From the NCBI GenBank assembly GCA_903893975.1, contig CAITOL010000029.1, forward strand, positions 1-60,032: a stretch of DNA of 60,032 nucleotides, in the 5' to 3' direction. This DNA is from an uncultured Rhodospirillales bacterium (GTDB taxonomy: Bacteria; Pseudomonadota; Alphaproteobacteria; Acetobacterales; Acetobacteraceae). A program made the position numbers and the translations under genes. Every line of letters begins with the position of its first letter. The stretch's first letter is position 1. A model generated the notes under the pieces. It was not told the DNA's origin. It worked only from the letters and a program-made list of their open reading frames with translations, and did not search any database. Positions 34,448 through 43,304 of the stretch are shown one piece after another.

Positions 34448-35158
34448 ATGGCCAGTGGTTTTCCCGGTTTTCGTCCGGCGGCATTCGAGTTTTTGCGCGA
34501 ACTCGCGGCCAACAACACCCGCGACTGGTTTCTCGCCCATAAGCCGGACTACGAGCAGAACGTGCTCGCCCCGTTCCGGCTGCTGCTCGCCGATGTGATC
34601 AGCGGGCTCGCCGCCGCCGACATTCCGCTCACCGGCGATCCGGCCAAGGCGATTTTCCGCATTCATCGCGACGTGCGGTTCAGCAAGGACAAGCTGCCAT
34701 ACAAAACCCATGCCGGCGCCGTGCTGCGCAAAATCGGCGGCAGCCGGTTCGATGGGATTTTGTATGTTCATGTGGAGCCGAGCCGCAGCTTCGTCGCCGC
34801 CGGATTTTACGAGCCGGAAAAAGACCCACTGGAGGCCTTGCGCGAAGCGATCTACGTCGATCCCGCCCGCTTCACCGCCATTCGCGCCGCTCTGGCCAAG
34901 GCCAAACTCACCTTGGACCCCACAGCCAGCCTGTCGCGCATGCCGCGTGGATTTGAGGAGGCCGCCGAAAGCCCGGTGGCCGACGCGCTGCGGTTGAAAT
35001 CCTTCACCGTCAGCCGCGATCTGTCCCTGGCCGCGTTGGCCAGGCCCGATGTTGTCAAGAAAATCATCACGTTCGCGCAAGACGCCGAACCGCTGCTGCG
35101 GTTCGGCTGGCAAGCGCTGACCGTGCTAGACCCGACGGCGCTGCCGCGCCGTCGGTAA
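34448..35158 (+). CDS. DUF2461 (TIGR02453) family protein
   Basis: A 236-residue cytosolic protein of the DUF2461 family, with the characteristic sequence ELAANNTRDWFLAHKPDYE at the N-terminus, FRIHRDVRFSKDKLPYKTHAG in the middle and FVAAGFYEPEKDPLEALRE. The biochemical role of the family is not known. The ATG at 34448 starts just before the conserved FPGFRPAAFEFL; the same frame stays open far upstream through unrelated genes, which is an artefact of base composition. It is convergent with the cold-shock gene. Confidence 0.85.
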   Translation: MASGFPGFRPAAFEFLRELAANNTRDWFLAHKPDYEQNVLAPFRLLLADVISGLAAADIPLTGDPAKAIFRIHRDVRFSKDKLPYKTHAGAVLRKIGGSRFDGILYVHVEPSRSFVAAGFYEPEKDPLEALREAIYVDPARFTAIRAALAKAKLTLDPTASLSRMPRGFEEAAESPVADALRLKSFTVSRDLSLAALARPDVVKKIITFAQDAEPLLRFGWQALTVLDPTALPRRR

Positions 35159-35175
35159 CAAGCCCGAAGCCGACA

Positions 35176-35191
35176 ATTAGCCGAGGCTAAT
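35176..35191. terminator. Short hairpin between convergent genes
   Basis: A perfect inverted repeat, ATTAGCC and GGCTAAT with a 2-base centre, containing the stop codon of the cold-shock gene and lying 18 bases after the DUF2461 stop. No T-run follows; a weak bidirectional transcription end is possible. Confidence 0.3.
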
Positions 35192-35827
35192 CGAGCCGAC
35201 TTCCGGGCCTTTGGCGCCTTGCACGACGGCCATGCGGACGGACTGGCCATCCTGCAACGGCTGCAAACCGGCGCGTTCCAGCGCGGTTGCGTGCACGAAC
35301 ACGTCCTTGCCACCATCGGCCGGGGAGATGAAGCCGAAACCCTTGGTCGGGTTATACCACTTCACGGTACCCATCATGTCGACGGCGTTGGACATGTCCA
35401 CCTGGTCGCGCTGCGGGCGGGCGCCCGGACGCGGGCCGCGATCGCCACCGCGATCACCGCCGAAACCACCGGACTTGCGCGGCGCCTCAGCCGTGCTTTC
35501 GTCAACCGAAAGCACCATATCGACCTGGCGGCCTTTCTGGCCCTGGCCAACGCGAACCTGCATCTTGGCGCCGGGGCTAACCGCGGAGTGGCCAGAGGAT
35601 TGCAGCGCGTTGATGTGCAGGAACACGTCGCCCGAACCATCGGCGAGTTCAACGAACCCAAAGCCTTTTTCGGGGTTGAACCACTTGACCGTGGCGGTCA
35701 GTTCCGGTCCACCGCCACCAAAAGCCGCAAAGGACGGTGGCGGCGGCGGGGCATTTCCGTAGAACCGATCGTCATCGAATCCGGACCCACGGGGTTGGCG
35801 TTTCCAGTCATTTTTCGGCGGTCGCAC
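35177..35827 (-). CDS. Double cold-shock-domain protein
   Basis: A 216-residue nucleic-acid-binding protein with two CspA-like domains (about 42-110 and 148-215). Each has the RNP1/RNP2 pair: KGFGFVEL with DVFLHI in the first, KGFGFISP with DVFVHA in the second. The linker (about 112-145) is glycine/arginine/proline-rich, as in RNA-binding proteins, and the N-terminus has a proline run. The GTG at 35825-35827 is the chosen start, with an AGAGGA-type site upstream. Two-domain CSPs are typical of alphaproteobacteria and act as RNA chaperones or antiterminators. Confidence 0.93.
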   Translation of the reverse strand: MRPPKNDWKRQPRGSGFDDDRFYGNAPPPPPSFAAFGGGGPELTATVKWFNPEKGFGFVELADGSGDVFLHINALQSSGHSAVSPGAKMQVRVGQGQKGRQVDMVLSVDESTAEAPRKSGGFGGDRGGDRGPRPGARPQRDQVDMSNAVDMMGTVKWYNPTKGFGFISPADGGKDVFVHATALERAGLQPLQDGQSVRMAVVQGAKGPEVGSISLG

Positions 35828-35946
35828 TTCAGGCTATCCTCTGTTCATGTCCGCGACGGAACGGGTGAAAATACGCTTGGTCCGCCACGCTGCGTTAAGC
35901 CTAACACTATTCTTCAGCTTTGGCACCAGTGGGCATGTAAATCTAC

Positions 35947-36687
35947 TCAATAGGCCAGAAACGCTTCGTACGCGTCCACCATATCGGCCACCGCGGCATC
36001 ATACAAACGCTTACCATGTACCGGGGAAGATTGAGACGGGTCGGAACCAATCCGCCCATCGGGGAACCGGGCGCGATAATCGGCAGCCTCAAAAAACTGC
36101 GGCGCGGTCGGCGCCACTTTCGGCGTCATCTGCGCGTGCTTGATCGCTTCCGGCTGGTAATACTGCGCCAGTGAAACCTCCGCCGCCGTCGCGTGGTTGC
36201 CGTTCACCCCGGCATATAATTCGTCCGCCAGTGCCTTGCCGCGCGGGCCGCCAGACCAGAACGTCATTCGGCAGCGCACCGCCGGGTCCAATTGTCCGAG
36301 CGATTTCAAAGCATAAAGCTCATCGAACGCCGCCGTCACGGTGGCGACATTGCCGCCATGACCGTTGATGAAGAAAAACTTGCGCAGCCCGTGTACCGCC
36401 AGCGACTGCACCACATCGCGCACCACCAGCATCAACGTGCTCGGCCGCAACGTGGCCGAGCCGGTGAAGCCCAGATGATGCTGCGACATGCCATAGGCCA
36501 AGGTTGGCGCCACCAAACACCCCGTCGCATCGCCCACGCCCTTGGCCACCACCTCGGCGCAGAGATGGTCGGTGCCGATCAGCCCGTTCGGCCCGTGTTG
36601 CTCAACCGAGCCAATGGGGATGATGATGCCATCGGATTTACGCAGGGCGTCTTCAACTTCCTGCCAGGTGGAAAGCGCGAGTTGCAT
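35947..36687 (-). CDS. Creatininase/creatinine amidohydrolase family protein
   Basis: A 246-residue metal-dependent amidohydrolase. Family motifs are IIPIGSVEQHGPNG (Glu/His ligands), GTDHLCAEVVAKG, LAYGMSQHHLGFTGSATL and FFINGHGGN, and a Glu in HATAAEVSLAQY. The family includes creatininase, MftE and formamide-forming hydrolases; the physiological substrate cannot be chosen. The ATG at 36687 (MQLALSTW) is preferred over one 7 codons upstream. It is divergent from galM with 68 bases between. Confidence 0.88.
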   Translation of the reverse strand: MQLALSTWQEVEDALRKSDGIIIPIGSVEQHGPNGLIGTDHLCAEVVAKGVGDATGCLVAPTLAYGMSQHHLGFTGSATLRPSTLMLVVRDVVQSLAVHGLRKFFFINGHGGNVATVTAAFDELYALKSLGQLDPAVRCRMTFWSGGPRGKALADELYAGVNGNHATAAEVSLAQYYQPEAIKHAQMTPKVAPTAPQFFEAADYRARFPDGRIGSDPSQSSPVHGKRLYDAAVADMVDAYEAFLAY

Positions 36688-36755
36688 GGGGGTATTCCTT
36701 GCCGACACGGGCTGGCAGTGTCAGACGCGCGGCAGGCAGGGTCAACGGGGGATTG

Positions 36756-37724
36756 ATGCACACCACACTTCAACACTGGAACCTGAACGGGGCCGGGCTA
36801 CGCGCCAGCTTCCTCAACTGGGGCGCCCGGCTGGCGCGGCTTGATGTGGAAACCGCACTGGGCTGGCGCACCGTCACCCTGGGCTTCCCCACGCTGGACG
36901 GCTTCCTGACCGACCCGGCGCATATGGGCGCCATCGCCGGCCGCTATGCCAACCGCATCGGCCACGGCCAGTTCAGCCTCGACGGCCATCGCTACACCCT
37001 GCCGGTCAGCGACCGCGGCAACTGCCTGCATGGCGGCGCGGTCGGCTTCGGCAGATTATTCTGGCACGGCGAGCGCGATGGCGAAGACCTAGTGCTGCGC
37101 CATACCAGCCCGGATGGCGACCAAGGCTTTCCCGGCACGCTAGAGGCCACCGTGCGCTACCGCCTGGCAGACGGCGCGCTGGTGATCGACTACACCGCGA
37201 CCACCGATGCGCCGACGGTGCTGAACTTGACCAATCACGCCTATTTCAACCTCTCCGGCGCCCCGGACATCCTCGGCCATGTGCTGACCATCCATGCCGA
37301 TGCCTTCACCCCGTCAGAGCCTTCCGGCTTGCCGACCGGGGAAATCCGCCCGGTCGCCGGTACCGTGTTCGACTTTCGCACCCCCACCGCAATCGGTGCC
37401 CGCATCGGCGCTGACGACGAACAGCTCCGCCTCGGCCAGGGCTACGATCATAACTACGTGCTCGGCACCGCCCCGTTTGCGGCGCCGATCCTGTCCGCCG
37501 AACTGGCCGCCAGCGACCTGACCATGCAGGTCTGGACCACCGAACCGGCGGTGCAGCTCTACACCGGCAACCACCTCGCCAAAGCCGGCTTTGCCCGCCA
37601 TCAGGCGGTGTGCCTGGAAACCCAGCATTTCCCGGATAGCCCGAACCAGCCGGGCTTCCCCAGCACCGTGCTGCGGCCCGGTCAGGTGTTCCGGTCCACC
37701 ACGCGCTACCGCTTCGGGCCTTGA
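36756..37724 (+). CDS. galM: Aldose 1-epimerase (galactose mutarotase)
   Basis: A 322-residue mutarotase that interconverts alpha and beta anomers of aldoses. Signatures are GRYANRIGHGQFSLDG, NCLHGG, NLTNHAYFNL (catalytic His of the NHxYFNL motif), the QGYDHNYVL region, and the Glu in VCLETQHFPDSPNQPGFPS that acts as the catalytic base. The ATG at 36756 has a GGGGGA site. Its 3' end overlaps the convergent ccoS gene by 19 bases. It is not in a sugar operon. Confidence 0.94.
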   Translation: MHTTLQHWNLNGAGLRASFLNWGARLARLDVETALGWRTVTLGFPTLDGFLTDPAHMGAIAGRYANRIGHGQFSLDGHRYTLPVSDRGNCLHGGAVGFGRLFWHGERDGEDLVLRHTSPDGDQGFPGTLEATVRYRLADGALVIDYTATTDAPTVLNLTNHAYFNLSGAPDILGHVLTIHADAFTPSEPSGLPTGEIRPVAGTVFDFRTPTAIGARIGADDEQLRLGQGYDHNYVLGTAPFAAPILSAELAASDLTMQVWTTEPAVQLYTGNHLAKAGFARHQAVCLETQHFPDSPNQPGFPSTVLRPGQVFRSTTRYRFGP

Positions 37725-37858
37725 TCGTCGAACAAAATGCGGTTGGCCGCGCCTTCCATGTCGTCATACTGGCCGACGCGGAGCGACCAGAGGAAGGCGG
37801 CCAGGCCGCAGGCGCCTAGGACGAGGCTGAGCAAGATCAGGAAAAGGATAGGGGTCAT
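37706..37858 (-). CDS. ccoS: cbb3-type cytochrome oxidase assembly protein CcoS
   Basis: A 50-residue protein with one N-terminal transmembrane helix (PILFLILLSLVLGACGLAAF) followed by the CcoS signature LWSLRVGQYDDMEGAANRIL and an acidic FDD. CcoS is needed for maturation of active cbb3 oxidase, together with CcoG, CcoH and CcoI. It lies 157 bases downstream of ccoI on the same strand; palindromic repeats fill that gap and could reduce read-through. The gene is easily missed because it is short and its end overlaps galM. Confidence 0.93.
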   Translation of the reverse strand: MTPILFLILLSLVLGACGLAAFLWSLRVGQYDDMEGAANRILFDDQGPKR

Positions 37859-37868
37859 TTTTTAGGGT

Positions 37869-38000
37869 GTTCTTTTTGTGAACAAAAAGAACCAAAAAAC
37901 GTTTCGAAACGGCCTGGGCTACGCCGTACACTCAGCGGTGAGAGTGCGCCGGAGGCATCGTGGATCGAAAGTTTTTTCCTGCTTTTTTTCAAAAAAGCAG
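37869..38000. repeat. Paired AT-rich palindromic modules B and C between ccoI and ccoS
   Basis: Module B (37869-37892) is a hairpin with 10-base arms GTTCTTTTTG/CAAAAAGAAC and loop TGAA, followed by the tail CAAAAAACGTTTC, which forms a 12-base palindrome CGTTTCGAAACG (37900-37911). Module C (37979-38000) is a hairpin with arms CTGCTTTTTT/AAAAAAGCAG, preceded by the mirrored tail GAAAGTTTTTTC. B and C thus face each other around about 55 bases of GC-rich sequence, making a large inverted repeat. They resemble the module at 34306-34359. Confidence 0.6.
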
Positions 38001-38015
38001 CGCTTAAACCATCCT

Positions 38016-40343
38016 TCATCGTCGCACCCGCCAACTATTCGCCAACACCAGCAACGACGACGACGACATCGCCGCCGCAGCCAGCCATGGCGTGACCAGC
38101 CCGGCCATCGCCAACGGCACCATCAGCACATTATAGCCGATCGAGAGTGCAATATTCCCGCGCATAATCGCCGCCGCCCGCCGCGCCGTGCGCAATGCTT
38201 CCGCCACTGCGTCCAACCCGGCGCCCTGAAACACCACATCGGCCACCGTCTGGCTGATCTCCGCCGCCGTGGACGGCGACATCGACACCGTCGCCGCCGC
38301 CAGCGATGGCCCATCGTTCAGCCCATCGCCCACCATCAACACCTGCCGCCCGGCGGCCCGTAGCCGCTCAATCTCCGCCACCTTGTCGATCGGTGAACAC
38401 AGCGCGCGGAAATCAGCAATCCCACAGGTGCCAGCAATGGCGGTGACGGAAGCCGGGCGATCGCCCGACAGCAACCGCGTCACGATATGCAGGTGCTCCA
38501 GCGCCTGAATGGTCTCCCGCGCCTGCGGGCGCAGCGTCTCGGCAAAGCGGAAGCACACCGGCGCATGGCCAGGGCGCGCCAGCCATAACTCCGGCCCATC
38601 GGCCGGGGCTGTATCAGGCACGCCGATAAAGCTGCGGCTGCCCAAACGCAGATCGCCAGCTTCCATGCCTTGGCCTGGCACCTCCCGCACCCCCTGCATT
38701 GCCACCACCGGGCCGGAGCCGGCGAGCAAGGCGCGCGCCAGCGGATGGCGGCTGCCAGCGGCCAGCCCGGCGGCGATGGCCAACGCCGCCTCGTCCCGAT
38801 CCGCCGCCGGCAACAAGGCCGGCAACGGTACCGTCAGCGTGCCGGTTTTGTCGAACACCGCCACATCAACCGCCGCCAGCCGTTCCAGCGCGGTGGCCGA
38901 TTTCAGCAAAATGCCATGGCGGAACAGCCGCAACGTCGCCAGCACCTGCACCGCCGGCACCGCCAACGCCAGCGCGCACGGGCAGGTGATGATCAGCACC
39001 GCGCAGGCGGCGAGCAGCGCGTGTTCCACCGTCGCCCCGCCGAGGAAATACCACGCCACAAACGTAGATGCCGCCGCCACATGCACCACCGGGGCGTAAA
39101 GCCGCGCCACCCGGTCAGCCAATTCCACAAACCGCCCACGCCGCGCTTCCGCGGCCTCAATCAACCGCACGCATTCGGCCAGCAGCGTGCCAGCGCCGCT
39201 GGCAGTGCAGCGCACGGTCAGCGCCCCGCCGAGGTTCACCGTACCGGCAAACACCGCCGTGCCCGGCGCCGCTGCCACGGGCAGGCTTTCCCCGGTCACC
39301 AGACTGGCATCAAGCTGGGACGCACCCTGCTCAATCGTGCCATCAACCCCGATCCGCTCGCCCATGCCGACCAGGATGCGCTCCCCCGGCGCCACACTTT
39401 CCGCCGCACGCCGGGTCACGGTGCCATCGGCGGCCAATACCGCCACATCGCTGTGCCGCAGCGCCAGCAACTGCTCCGCCGTGGCCCGGGCCTGGCCGCG
39501 GGCGCGATGGTCCAGCAAGCGGCCGATCAGCAGAAAGAACAGCAAGGTGCAGGCGGAATCGAAATAGGCGTGCTCCCCGCTCAGCGCGGTTTCCACCAGG
39601 CTGAGCGTGGTGACCAAAATCACCCCGATGCTGATCGGCACATCCATATTGGTGCGGCCCTGGCGCAACGCCGCGCCGGCCGAGCGGAAAAACGGCCGGC
39701 CGGCATAGGCAATCGCCGGCAGCGCGATCAGCGCGGACACCCAATGCAGAAAATCCCGCATCGCCGGGCCCATGCCCTGCACCTCGCCGATCCAGATGGC
39801 GATGGAGAACAGCATGACATTGCCGGCGGCAAAGCCGGCCACCGCCATCGCCCGGGTCAACGCCCGCCCGGTCTGGTCGGCGGCCGCCGCCAGGCTGGCG
39901 GCATCAAACGGCACCAGGCGGTAGCCGAGTTGCTCCACCACCCCCACCAGCCGTCCGCCATCATTCAGCGCCCCGGTCCAGCCGAGTTGCAGCCGGCGCG
40001 TGGTCATGTTGACGCGGCTTTGCACCACGTTGCGCTCTCGCCCTAGCGCCGATTCAATCAGCCATACGCAGGCGCCGCATTGCAACCCATCCACCGCCAA
40101 CGTCAGGCTATGCCGTCCGTCCTTGTCGGTCGTCACGCAGCGGGCGAGGTCCCATCGGTCCGTCAGTTCCGGCCGGGTGGGGCGGGCCGTCGGGTCCAGC
40201 ACCCGGCGGGCGTAATACTGCCCAAGACCCAGGGCATTGATGGTCTCAAACGCCGCCGCGCAGCCAGGGCAACAAAACCGCTCACCAGAAGCAACCGGCT
40301 CGCCGCAATGGGCGCAAAGCGGCTGGGCCGCCGCGTCCGTCAC
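38016..40343 (-). CDS. ccoI: Copper-translocating P-type ATPase for cbb3 assembly
   Basis: A 775-residue P1B-type ATPase (FixI/CcoI) that exports copper to the periplasm for insertion into CcoN. An N-terminal Cys-rich metal-binding domain (LCAHCG and FCCPGC) precedes an HMA-like domain with the GLQCGACVWLIE motif. Membrane helix 6 carries CPC (ITCPCALALAVP), the phosphorylation site is DKTGT and the hinge is GDGLNDGPS. The GTG at 40343 overlaps the ccoH stop as GTGA; an in-frame ATG at 40412 would overlap ccoH by 73 bases and is less likely. Confidence 0.95.
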   Translation of the reverse strand: MTDAAAQPLCAHCGEPVASGERFCCPGCAAAFETINALGLGQYYARRVLDPTARPTRPELTDRWDLARCVTTDKDGRHSLTLAVDGLQCGACVWLIESALGRERNVVQSRVNMTTRRLQLGWTGALNDGGRLVGVVEQLGYRLVPFDAASLAAAADQTGRALTRAMAVAGFAAGNVMLFSIAIWIGEVQGMGPAMRDFLHWVSALIALPAIAYAGRPFFRSAGAALRQGRTNMDVPISIGVILVTTLSLVETALSGEHAYFDSACTLLFFLLIGRLLDHRARGQARATAEQLLALRHSDVAVLAADGTVTRRAAESVAPGERILVGMGERIGVDGTIEQGASQLDASLVTGESLPVAAAPGTAVFAGTVNLGGALTVRCTASGAGTLLAECVRLIEAAEARRGRFVELADRVARLYAPVVHVAAASTFVAWYFLGGATVEHALLAACAVLIITCPCALALAVPAVQVLATLRLFRHGILLKSATALERLAAVDVAVFDKTGTLTVPLPALLPAADRDEAALAIAAGLAAGSRHPLARALLAGSGPVVAMQGVREVPGQGMEAGDLRLGSRSFIGVPDTAPADGPELWLARPGHAPVCFRFAETLRPQARETIQALEHLHIVTRLLSGDRPASVTAIAGTCGIADFRALCSPIDKVAEIERLRAAGRQVLMVGDGLNDGPSLAAATVSMSPSTAAEISQTVADVVFQGAGLDAVAEALRTARRAAAIMRGNIALSIGYNVLMVPLAMAGLVTPWLAAAAMSSSSLLVLANSWRVRR

Positions 40344-40801
40344 TGCACCCGCAGCCGATGCGCCACGTGGATCTGTTTGCCGCCGATGCTGGCGGTCAGA
40401 TCGATTTCCCACTGGCCGGGTTCGCTCAGCGCCGTATCGGCCAGATATTCACCGGGGGCGACGGCACGGAAGGTCAGCACATGCGGCGCTTCATTGCCCA
40501 GCGGGCGCACCGCCTGCCCGGCCACGCGCGCGCCTTCCAGCCTATGCCCGTCACGGTCGGTCAACACCACGCGCGGGATGGCACCGGTCAGCGAAAATTC
40601 GGACTTCCAGCCCAGGCTGGCCTCGCGCGCCGCCCCTTCCAGCACCGCATCATAACGGTTGCTGTCGGTAAATTGGCTATGCGTCACCACACCCGGAAAG
40701 GTATGGATCGCCTTCCAGGAAATCGCCCCATCCACCACAGCAACGGTGACCAGCAGCGAGGCGATCGCGTAGGGAAACAAACCCCAGGTAAGCCGCATCA
40801 T
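40340..40801 (-). CDS. ccoH: cbb3 oxidase assembly protein CcoH (FixH)
   Basis: A 153-residue protein with one N-terminal transmembrane helix (LFPYAIASLLVTVAVVDGAI) and a periplasmic beta-rich FixH domain (about 55-150), ending in QWEIDLTASIGGKQIHVA. CcoH associates with CcoN during assembly and is required for a stable cbb3 complex. It lies 7 bases after ccoG and overlaps ccoI by 4 bases. Two ATG codons stand in tandem at the start; either is possible. Confidence 0.92.
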   Translation of the reverse strand: MMRLTWGLFPYAIASLLVTVAVVDGAISWKAIHTFPGVVTHSQFTDSNRYDAVLEGAAREASLGWKSEFSLTGAIPRVVLTDRDGHRLEGARVAGQAVRPLGNEAPHVLTFRAVAPGEYLADTALSEPGQWEIDLTASIGGKQIHVAHRLRVQ

Positions 40802-40808
40802 AAAACCC

Positions 40809-42266
40809 TCAGCCGCCGGCGCGCGCGCCGGGGCCCATGAAGTTGGCGTTGCGCTTCAACAAAATGCCATCGGTTGTGTCGCGCAACAGGAAGTTGATAT
40901 CGGTATTCGGCGCCTCTTTGCCACCCGGCGGCACGTCGAGAAATACCCGATAAGCACCCACACTATCCGCTGGCACAACGATGTTGATCACGCTGCCCGG
41001 CACCTCAGACGCGCCAGCCACTTGCAGCGTCGCCCGGGGCGGGCCATCAACGGTGATGGTGAAGTTCACATCGTAATCGTATTTATTCACCAGTTTCAGC
41101 GTATAGGCGTTGCGCAACGCGCCATCATGTAAGCGCACAAACAGCGGCGCCCGCTCATGCTGAACCGAGACCTCAAGCAACGACCGCATCGCCAGCCCAG
41201 TGCCCATGGCGATCACCGCGATGGCCAGAACGGACAGATAGATCAACGTGCGCGGCCGGATCAGGCGGATCGCCTCCACCGCCTGGCCCTTGGCCAACTC
41301 GGCCTGCCGGGCCAGCGTGTCCCATTTGATCAGCCATCGCGGCTGGCCGGTGCGGTCCATAATGTCGTTGCAAGCATCGACGCACAGCCCGCAGCCGATA
41401 CATTCCAGTTGCACGCCGTCGCGAATGTCGATGCCGGTCGGGCATACATGCACGCACGCCATGCAGTCGATGCAATTGCCCAACTTCGCCGCCGTCGTCG
41501 CATCGCGCTTGCCATGGCCACGCGGCTCCCCGCGCCAACCCTGGTAGGTAACGATCAGCGTCTGCTCGTCCAGCATCGCGGACTGAAACCGCGGCCAGGG
41601 GCACATATAGGTGCAGACCTGTTCGCGCGCCCAGCCAGCCAGCACATAGGTCGTAGCGGTGAACAGGAAGGTGAAGCCATACACTCCAGCCCCCGCACGC
41701 CCGGCCCAGAAATCCATCGTCACCGTCGGCGCATCGACGTAATACATAATCCAGCCGCCGCCGGTCCAAAACGCCACGAACAGCCAGATGCCGTGCTTGG
41801 CCAGTTTGCGCCACACCTTATCCAGCGTCACCGGCCCGGCATCACGGCGCATCCGTGCGTTGCGATCGCCCTCAATCCAGCGTTCCACCAGCATGAACAA
41901 ATCCGTCCACACCGTTTGCGGGCAGGCGTAACCGCACCACAAACGGCCGAACAGGCTGGTCACCAGGAACAGCCCCACCGCCGCCAGAATCAGCCCGCCG
42001 GTCAGCAGCACGATGTCCTGCGGCCAGAACGTCACATCAAAAAAGTAGAAACGTTCCGTCGAGATATCCAGCAGCACCGCCTGATCCGGGCGGCCAGGCC
42101 CGCGGTACCAGCGGATCCACGGCAAGACGTAGTAAACCGACAGACAAAAAATCAGCAGCGCCCATTTAACATTGCGAGCGATGCCGCGAACCGCGCGCGG
42201 GTAAACCCGCACGCGGTCTGCATAGAGCGATTCCTCGCCCGCCGGCTTGTCGACATATTTGTTCAC
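40809..42266 (-). CDS. ccoG: cbb3 oxidase accessory Fe-S protein CcoG (FixG/RdxA)
   Basis: A 485-residue membrane protein with about five helices and a ferredoxin-like cytosolic domain holding two 4Fe-4S motifs: CIDCMACVHVCPTGID and CIGCGLCVDACNDIM. Other family landmarks are WCGYACPQTVWTDLF and CTYMCPWPRFQSAM. A C-terminal Ig-like domain (about 380-470) follows. CcoG reduces copper(II) to copper(I) for oxidase maturation in characterised species. The GTG at 42266 directly abuts the ccoP stop, with no gap. Confidence 0.95.
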   Translation of the reverse strand: MNKYVDKPAGEESLYADRVRVYPRAVRGIARNVKWALLIFCLSVYYVLPWIRWYRGPGRPDQAVLLDISTERFYFFDVTFWPQDIVLLTGGLILAAVGLFLVTSLFGRLWCGYACPQTVWTDLFMLVERWIEGDRNARMRRDAGPVTLDKVWRKLAKHGIWLFVAFWTGGGWIMYYVDAPTVTMDFWAGRAGAGVYGFTFLFTATTYVLAGWAREQVCTYMCPWPRFQSAMLDEQTLIVTYQGWRGEPRGHGKRDATTAAKLGNCIDCMACVHVCPTGIDIRDGVQLECIGCGLCVDACNDIMDRTGQPRWLIKWDTLARQAELAKGQAVEAIRLIRPRTLIYLSVLAIAVIAMGTGLAMRSLLEVSVQHERAPLFVRLHDGALRNAYTLKLVNKYDYDVNFTITVDGPPRATLQVAGASEVPGSVINIVVPADSVGAYRVFLDVPPGGKEAPNTDINFLLRDTTDGILLKRNANFMGPGARAGG

Positions 42267-43136
42267 TTACTGGCCACCACCCAAGGAATGGACGTAGAAG
42301 GCGACACTCTTGATCGTCGCCGCGTCCAGACGCGTGTTCCAGTTCGGCATCACGCCCTGCCGCGGATTGCTGATCTGCGCCACCACAGCTTCTTTGCTGT
42401 CGCCATACAGATGCACCGCCGAATGCAGGTTCGGGCCACCGACTTCGCGATTGCCTTCGCCTTTTTCGCCGTGACAGGCGACGCAGTTCTCGGCAAACAC
42501 CTTCGCCCCGGCCGCGACATTGGGACCCGGCTTTGTGCCGGCCCGCAACGACAGCACGAAGTCCGCCGCCGCGTCGATTTCCGCCGGCTTCAGAATGCCG
42601 TCGGCGCCAAAGCGTGGCATCTGGTTCACCCGCGCATCCGGGTGGCCACTGCGGATACCGTAAGTGATGGTCTGCTGAATCTCCGCCAGCTTACCGCCCC
42701 AGATCCAGCTATCCGACGCCAATGTCGGGTAGCCCGGCCGGCCGCCGCCGCCCGCGCCATGGCACGGTTGGCAGTTATTGGCGAAGGTGATCCGCCCCGC
42801 GGTCATCGCCACGGCCTGCAATTGCGGGTCCTGGCCAATTTTCTCGATCGGCGTTGCCTTGATCTTGTCCATGCTGCCAGCCCGGCCGGCAGCAATGGCG
42901 GCGACATCGGCCGTCACCTGGGCACGCGTCGAAAAGCCTGATGTGCCGTGGTAGTAGCTAAACAACCCCGGCACCGACGGCCGGACAATCGCGTAACCCA
43001 CACCCCAGATGCAAATCACAATCAGCGTATATAGCCACCATTTCGGTAGCGGCGTGTTCAGTTCCTTCAGCCCATCCCACTCATGGCCCGTGGTATCGCG
43101 TCCGGAGATCACGTCCTTTTCGATCTTGGTCGGCAC
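42267..43136 (-). CDS. ccoP: cbb3 oxidase diheme cytochrome c subunit III
   Basis: A 289-residue membrane-anchored diheme cytochrome c. The N-terminal part has the family sequence HEWDGLKELNTPLPKWWL, leading into the membrane helix (about 34-50). Heme sites are CQPCH and CVACH, in two cytochrome c domains, with Met ligands in NQMPRFG and GVMPNW. CcoP passes electrons to CcoO and the catalytic subunit. The start is a GTG at 43136 with a GAGGAG site 9 bases upstream, close to the ccoQ stop. Confidence 0.96.
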   Translation of the reverse strand: MPTKIEKDVISGRDTTGHEWDGLKELNTPLPKWWLYTLIVICIWGVGYAIVRPSVPGLFSYYHGTSGFSTRAQVTADVAAIAAGRAGSMDKIKATPIEKIGQDPQLQAVAMTAGRITFANNCQPCHGAGGGGRPGYPTLASDSWIWGGKLAEIQQTITYGIRSGHPDARVNQMPRFGADGILKPAEIDAAADFVLSLRAGTKPGPNVAAGAKVFAENCVACHGEKGEGNREVGGPNLHSAVHLYGDSKEAVVAQISNPRQGVMPNWNTRLDAATIKSVAFYVHSLGGGQ

Positions 43137-43148
43137 GGTTGATACTCC

Positions 43149-43295
43149 TCAGCGATCGTCGTTGAGTGGGATCATGCGGTGGCGTTCGTGCATGGCCTTG
43201 GTGCCGGGCCAATACTGGCTGGCCACCAAGATCAGGAACACGCCGCCGACAAGCACCACCGAATAAGTCAGCAACAGATTGACGATGGATGACAT
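43149..43295 (-). CDS. ccoQ: cbb3 oxidase small subunit CcoQ
   Basis: A 48-residue single-helix protein (TYSVVLVGGVFLILVASQYW) located exactly between ccoO and ccoP, the place of ccoQ/fixQ. After the helix comes the WPGTKAMHERHRMIPL tail, which keeps the spirit of the family W..K..R.E..R.+PL motif. CcoQ stabilises CcoP binding to the core complex. It starts 9 bases after the ccoO stop and stops 12 bases before the ccoP start. Confidence 0.88.
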   Translation of the reverse strand: MSSIVNLLLTYSVVLVGGVFLILVASQYWPGTKAMHERHRMIPLNDDR

Positions 43296-43304
43296 CAGAG
43301 CCTC

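Noticed and set aside
41157-42941. Plus-strand open frame of 594 codons opposite ccoG and ccoP
   Set aside because: Antisense to conserved cbb3 genes; no domain or membrane character.
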